A program made the position numbers and the translations under genes. From contig VBLD01000165.1 of NCBI GenBank assembly GCA_005879205.1, positions 1 to 9,462 of the forward strand: DNA of 9,462 nucleotides, in the 5' to 3' direction. Every line of letters starts with the position of its first letter. The stretch's first letter is position 1. Of the stretch, positions 6,069-9,462 are shown piece by piece. Below the pieces are notes generated by a model. It saw only the letters and a program-made list of their open reading frames with translations, made no database searches and was not told where the DNA came from. Origin of the DNA: Deltaproteobacteria bacterium (GTDB taxonomy: Bacteria; Desulfobacterota; Binatia; DP-6).

Positions 6069-6681
6069 GGAGCCTCTCGACTACCGTCCGGACGCGGCGG
6101 GTGGCCCGGAACAGATGGGTCTTCACCGTCCCGACGCTGACGCGAAGAAGCGCGGCGATCTCGGCGAGCGAGCGGTCCTCGTAGTAGCGGAGCGCGAAGA
6201 CGTCGCGCTGCATGTCGGGGAGGGTCCCGACCTGCTCGGCGATCGTCCGGCCGATCTCGCGGCCGACGCATCGCGTCTCCGGATCCGCGGCGAGATCGGC
6301 CGGCTGGTGGAGCGGATTCGCGAGCGTGCCGCTCCCGGCCGCCACGTCGAGATCTGCTGCCATTTCCATCACTCTTCGCCGTGCTCGCTTGAGCCGGTCG
6401 CGACACTGGTTGACGACGATCCGGGAGAGCCAGGCCTCGAACGGGCATTCCTCGCGGAACCTGCCCAGGCTTCGCCACGCCTTGACGAAGGCGTCTTGGG
6501 CGGCACCGTCGGCCTCGTCGCGATCGCCCAGGACGCGGTACGCCAGCCGGGTGACCGCCCGCTGGTGCAGCTCGACGATCTGCCCGAACGCCTGCCGATC
6601 CCCCGAGCGGGCGGCGCGCACGAGTCTTGCCGTCTCGGCGGCCCGGTCGGGCGCCCGGGCGGTTTCGTCGGCGGTCCCCAT
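6043..6681 (-). CDS. ECF (sigma-70 family) RNA polymerase sigma factor
   Basis: From ATG 6681 the protein has 212 residues, typical of ECF sigma factors. Region 2 spans about residues 20-102 (LVRAARSGDRQAF, then DEADGAAQDAFVKAWRSLGRF and FEAWLSRIVVNQCRDRLKR). Region 4 spans about 145-203, with LPDMQRDVFALRYYEDRSLA followed by the helix-turn-helix EIAALLRVSVGTVKTHLFRA. An extra, poorly conserved linker of about 40 residues joins them. The frame is open back to 6804, but residues added there resemble no sigma factor, and a promoter candidate lies inside that stretch, so ATG 6681 is preferred. The ribosome site is weak (GGGA directly before the ATG). It heads an operon with anti-sigma and Spy-like genes and probably directs an envelope-stress regulon. 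The ECF group cannot be assigned by eye. Confidence 0.92.
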   Translation of the reverse strand: MGTADETARAPDRAAETARLVRAARSGDRQAFGQIVELHQRAVTRLAYRVLGDRDEADGAAQDAFVKAWRSLGRFREECPFEAWLSRIVVNQCRDRLKRARRRVMEMAADLDVAAGSGTLANPLHQPADLAADPETRCVGREIGRTIAEQVGTLPDMQRDVFALRYYEDRSLAEIAALLRVSVGTVKTHLFRATRRVRTVVERLHGPRLPLP

Positions 6682-6738
6682 TCCCAGGTCACACCACGTC
6701 TGGACGACGGGAGAGCCGGGAAGGTTGACCGGCCGGAG

Positions 6739-6762
6739 GTACGGTCGGAGCCAAACCGTTCC
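6739..6762 (-). promoter_or_regulatory. Possible ECF-type promoter of the sigma operon
   Basis: On the minus strand GGAAC (6758-6762) resembles the conserved ECF -35 element. CGTAC (6739-6743) follows after 14 bases, slightly closer than usual for an ECF -10 (CGTC-like). The site is about 60 bases before ATG 6681 and would allow self-activation of the operon. Weak support. Confidence 0.3.
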
Positions 6763-6843
6763 TGAATCTCCGCCGGTACCGTACCGCCTGCCCGGGTTCC
6801 GCACCAGGCAGAGGCTCGGCGAGCCCTCCTGCGGGCATGCCGC

Positions 6844-7458
6844 TCAGATGGTCGGGTGGCGAGCGCTTCGACCCGCGCTGCCGAGCGATAGACGATGGCT
6901 GCCGGGTTCGTGGCCCGCGGCCCACTGCCGGAGCCAGGCCATGTCCTGCGGCGCCAGGTCGACCCCTCCGCGATACGATCTGGCCTCCACCAGCGCACGC
7001 TCGAGGGTCCAGCCGTCGATTGCGTACCGCACGAGCGCAGCCATCACACCGGTTCGGTCCTGGCCGCTTTTGCAATGGATGTGAAGGGGCCAGTTCTGCG
7101 GATCGCGCACGAAGGCGAGGAACCTTTCGGCGTCCGCGTCGGTCGGGGGCTCGGACGACTTCAGCGGCAGCCAGAGAGAGTGCTCGAAGCCGAGCCTCGT
7201 GTAGTCGACATCGTTCTCGCTGCGGAAATTGACGACGGACCTCACGCCCTGCCTCCGCAGCCACGTCCATCCCGCCAGGGTGCTCGGCTGGCCGGAGCGC
7301 GTGAGCTTGTGGTCCCAGATGACGCCGTAGTTCGGGACGGGCTTGTCCCGCCGTGCCTTCGGATTCGTCGATACTCGCGCCGTTGCGACCAGCAGACGCT
7401 CGTCTCCGAGCGTCGACGGCGCCGACGCGACGACGGCGGCGAGTGCGAGGGCAAGCAT
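6844..7458 (-). CDS. Dual-specificity/tyrosine-type phosphatase with signal peptide
   Basis: This 204-residue protein carries the cysteine-phosphatase signature HCKSGQDRTG (residues 128-137), with nucleophile C129 and phosphate-binding R135. Upstream are TRSGQPSTLAGWTWLRRQGV (53-72) and SVVNFRSEND (74-83), usual in bacterial dual-specificity and Siw14-like phosphatases. The N terminus, MLALALAAVVASA, is a short hydrophobic stretch likely to direct export, so the enzyme probably acts in the periplasm. An in-frame stop just upstream of ATG 7458 limits the start. No strong ribosome site is seen. It stands alone on its strand, 162 bases upstream of the sigma gene and facing away from the delta-60 repeat gene. 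Substrate could be phosphotyrosine, phosphoinositide or another phosphate ester; a role with polysaccharide synthesis would be speculation. Confidence 0.85.
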   Translation of the reverse strand: MLALALAAVVASAPSTLGDERLLVATARVSTNPKARRDKPVPNYGVIWDHKLTRSGQPSTLAGWTWLRRQGVRSVVNFRSENDVDYTRLGFEHSLWLPLKSSEPPTDADAERFLAFVRDPQNWPLHIHCKSGQDRTGVMAALVRYAIDGWTLERALVEARSYRGGVDLAPQDMAWLRQWAAGHEPGSHRLSLGSAGRSARHPTI

Positions 7459-7590
7459 GCTTTGGAGTCAACAGATGGCTTTGCGCCCCCGGCCGGCTCC
7501 GTCCATCCCCGGTCGACCGGCGGCAATCGAATTTTTTTGTGGACGTCGTGCGCGAACGGGTGGTAGGACCGCGGCCGGCCTGCCGAGACG

Positions 7591-9150
7591 ATGGCCCGTT
7601 CGCCCGCCGATTCCGATCCGCCGAGTGCAGTATCGAGACGCGGCTTCATCCGGCGAGCGGCGCTCGGTGGCGGTGGCCTGGTCGGTGCGGCAGCCGGAGC
7701 CGGGGTAACCATCTCGCGCGTCATGCTGTCGCGCCCCGGTCAGGTCCTCCGTGCGGGTGCGGGACTCGTCGCGCTGGTTGCCGTCGCGGCGTCGTCGGGT
7801 GCGCCGTTGCCGGCCCGCCGTTCGGCCGTCTCGGGCGATCTCGACTTCACCTTCGGCCGCGGCGGCCAGGTCACCACCGACGTCTCGCCGGACGACGAGG
7901 CGTTCGCGATCGTCGCCGAGCCCGACGGGAGGCTCGTGGCGGCGGGGCGCGCGGGTGGGTCGTTCGCGCTCGTGGCCTACGACCGCGACGGCATGCTCGA
8001 TGCCATCTTCGGCCGGAGCGGGCGGGTCACGACCAGCTTTCAGGCCGACGCGGGAGCGTTCGCGCTGCTCCTGCAGCCCGACGGCAAGCTCGTGGCGGCG
8101 GGGCGCGCGGGCGGCGCGTTCGCCCTCGCGCGCTTCGCAGGCGACGGGACGCTCGATCCCATCTTCGGGCGAAGCGGGCGGGTGACGACCGCGTTCGACA
8201 CCGACGCCGAGGCGCGCGCACTGGTCCTGCAGCCCGACGGCAAGCTCGTGGCGGCAGGCCGCGCGGGCGGGGATTTCGCACTGGCACGCTACGAGCCCGA
8301 CGGGACGCTCGATCCGTTCTTCGGGAGGAGCGGTCGGGTGAGGACGGCCTTCTCCGCCGACGCCGAGGCCTTTGCGATGGCCCTCGAGCCCGACGGCAAG
8401 CTCGTCGTGGCCGGACGCGACGGTGGCCGCATCGCGATCGCGCGCTACGGCGCCGACGGGCTGCTCGACGCCTTCTTCGGCAGCGGCGGCGAGGTGACGA
8501 CCGCCTTTTCGGGCGACGCCGTGGCGTTCGCCGTGGCGCTCGACTGCGAGGGGAGCATCGTCGTCGCAGGCCGCACCGTCGGTGACGGCGGCAGCCGTTT
8601 CGCGCTCGCCCGCTACGACCGCCGCGGGGTGCTCGATCCCGTCTTCGGGAGCGGCGGGCAGGTGACCACCGCGTTCTCGGGTCGCGACGAGGCGCGTGCG
8701 CTCGTTCTCCAGCCCGACGGCAAGCCGGTCGCCGCGGGACGCGCGTCGCCCGCGGACGTTGGCGGCGACCTCGCCCTGGCACGCTACGAAGGGTCGCCGG
8801 ATTGCGCGGATCCCTCGACTTCCGTGTCGCCGAGCCCGCCGGGTGGCGGCCGCGTCCTCAGAGGGTCGACGCTCGGCACGCCGCCGACGTCGCCCGGGGA
8901 CGATGGTGCCGGGTCGATCTGCCCCGGGGAGGCGCCCCCGAGCACGGTCGAGAGGCGAGTGCGGCTGTCAAAGAAGTGGCTTGCACGCGCAGGGAAGACG
9001 ACCAGCCAGCGGCGCGCACGGGGATTCGTCCGCAGGGCCGAAAGAATCGTGGCAAGGGCCGTCGCGGACGGACGCCTGTCGCCCCGGTGCGCCGCGGCAC
9101 TCGAGCGGCTCATGGTCGGGGCGGCCCCGGGTGCGGTGCGTCAGCGATAG
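7591..9150 (+). CDS. Secreted delta-60 repeat protein (predicted beta-propeller-like)
   Basis: This 519-residue protein has six repeats of the delta-60 type (the TIGR02608-like family found in deltaproteobacteria), starting at residues 84, 136, 188, 240, 292 and 348. Each has the pattern LDxxFGxxGxVTTxF, then ALxLQPDGKLVAAGRxGG and FALARY. A proline/serine/glycine-rich linker (about 402-450) leads to a basic helical C terminus (about 452-512) containing RRAERIVARAVADGRLSPRC. The N terminus has a Tat-like motif, SRRGFIRRA (15-23), before a glycine/alanine-rich hydrophobic stretch, and a second hydrophobic stretch follows M45 (7723), which looks like a Sec signal. Either start could be real; 7591 is kept because it preserves the Tat motif. 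The gene is divergent from the phosphatase, with 132 bases between starts. The function of the family is not established. Confidence 0.88.
   Translation: MARSPADSDPPSAVSRRGFIRRAALGGGGLVGAAAGAGVTISRVMLSRPGQVLRAGAGLVALVAVAASSGAPLPARRSAVSGDLDFTFGRGGQVTTDVSPDDEAFAIVAEPDGRLVAAGRAGGSFALVAYDRDGMLDAIFGRSGRVTTSFQADAGAFALLLQPDGKLVAAGRAGGAFALARFAGDGTLDPIFGRSGRVTTAFDTDAEARALVLQPDGKLVAAGRAGGDFALARYEPDGTLDPFFGRSGRVRTAFSADAEAFAMALEPDGKLVVAGRDGGRIAIARYGADGLLDAFFGSGGEVTTAFSGDAVAFAVALDCEGSIVVAGRTVGDGGSRFALARYDRRGVLDPVFGSGGQVTTAFSGRDEARALVLQPDGKPVAAGRASPADVGGDLALARYEGSPDCADPSTSVSPSPPGGGRVLRGSTLGTPPTSPGDDGAGSICPGEAPPSTVERRVRLSKKWLARAGKTTSQRRARGFVRRAERIVARAVADGRLSPRCAAALERLMVGAAPGAVRQR
7840..8790 (+). repeat. Six in-frame delta-60 repeat units
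   Basis: Units begin at 7840, 7996, 8152, 8308, 8464 and 8632. The first four intervals are exactly 156 bases (52 codons). The fifth is 168 bases because of a short insertion containing TVGDGGSR, and the sixth unit also has a small insertion. The units are similar at the DNA level, for example in the CAGCCCGACGGCAAGCTCGT stretch that recurs in three units with little change. They probably arose by tandem duplication. Confidence 0.85.
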
Positions 9151-9215
9151 ACGCCGCGTCCGGGGGGTCGCCGGGGAGCCTGGTATTCGGGGGCGGTCCT
9201 CGCTAGCATGCATGC

Positions 9216-9222
9216 GGGGAGG
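9216..9222 (+). promoter_or_regulatory. Ribosome binding site of the right-edge glycosyltransferase
   Basis: GGGGAGG lies 5 bases before ATG 9228 and decides that start over the in-frame ATG at 9270. Confidence 0.6.
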
Positions 9223-9227
9223 CTGGG

Positions 9228-9462
9228 ATGGTGGGAGTCAGACTGCGCGCGCTCGCTCCGGTGCCAGCGATGGACGCACTGCGCATCGCCTTCGTGGCCG
9301 ACACGTTCGACGAGGCGGTCTCGGGCGGAACCCGCTCGGCCGTCCGCTTCGTGGGCGCGCTGCGCAGTCAGCACGACGTCGTCGTGCTCGCCACCGGCGG
9401 CAGGGACGAGCCGGACCGGCTGGTGCTCCCCGGCTTCCAGCTGCCCTTGCAGGCGATGCGGG
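9228..9462 (+). CDS. GT4-type glycosyltransferase, N-terminal part (runs off right edge)
   Basis: The frame opens at ATG 9228, with a strong GGGGAGG ahead of it, and stays open to the window end (78 complete codons). After a short leader come LRIAFVADTFDEAVSGGTRS and VRFVGALRSQHDVVVLATGG, which resemble the N-terminal domain of GT4 glycosyltransferases: a beta strand, the Gly-rich loop and the following helix, where an acceptor-side Gly-Gly is usual. ATG 9270 is an in-frame alternative that would remove the leader. It follows the delta-60 repeat gene by 77 bases on the same strand and may start another glycan gene set to the right. The donor-binding domain is outside the window, so the family call is moderately certain. 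Confidence 0.7.
   Translation, partial: MVGVRLRALAPVPAMDALRIAFVADTFDEAVSGGTRSAVRFVGALRSQHDVVVLATGGRDEPDRLVLPGFQLPLQAMR

Noticed and set aside
4770..6140. Long plus-strand open frame (456 codons) across the stress operon
   Set aside because: It is the complement of the Spy-like, anti-sigma and sigma genes, which all have clear domains; its own product has none.
7509..7538. CCGGTCGACCGG palindrome followed by a run of seven T, resembling a terminator
   Set aside because: The palindrome has no loop, the T run begins 11 bases later, and no plus-strand gene ends there; it lies between divergent genes.
7353..8585. Plus-strand open frame (410 codons) in another frame of the delta-60 gene
   Set aside because: The product is arginine-rich and periodic only because the real repeats are periodic; the delta-60 frame is clearly the coding one.
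9206..9215. GCATGCATGC palindrome just before the last gene
   Set aside because: Short, and common enough by chance; the nearby ribosome site explains the region adequately.

Overview
The window is very GC-rich and densely coded. It looks like chromosomal DNA of a high-GC Gram-negative bacterium. The delta-60 repeat protein, the ECF sigma / anti-sigma / Spy-like gene set and the polysaccharide-type glycosyltransferases would suit a deltaproteobacterial lineage in the broad sense (Myxococcota, Binatota or similar). That placement is inference from gene content; there is no rRNA or marker gene to confirm it.

Layout, left to right. (A) 1-4571, minus strand: a tightly coupled run, transcribed right to left. 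It holds a MurG/COG4671-like glycosyltransferase whose frame is broken in the middle, two related GT4 glycosyltransferases, and the membrane domain of an ABC exporter that runs off the left edge. Junctions overlap by 1-8 bases, so translation is probably coupled. The set would suit synthesis and export of a surface polysaccharide or glycolipid. (B) 4572-5087: a mostly non-coding stretch ahead of that operon. It carries two 14-bp direct repeats 21 bp apart, an 18-bp perfect palindrome, and a short ORF that looks like the remnant of a second Spy-like gene. (C) 5088-6681, minus strand: an envelope-stress style operon of ECF sigma factor, zinc-finger anti-sigma factor and secreted Spy/CpxP-like protein. 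(D) 6844-7458, minus strand: a small secreted or lipid-facing dual-specificity-type phosphatase. (E) 7591-9150, plus strand: a secreted delta-60 repeat protein with six repeats, five of them spaced exactly 52 residues apart. (F) 9228-9462, plus strand: the start of another GT4-type glycosyltransferase, cut by the right edge.

A reasonable reading is that the sigma/anti-sigma/Spy module senses envelope state and sits inside a surface-polysaccharide locus. Whether it controls the glycosyltransferase operon cannot be decided from the sequence. No mobile elements, tRNA or rRNA genes, or CRISPR arrays were seen. The most unusual points are the split glycosyltransferase and the ordered repeats and palindrome in the spacer before the operon.
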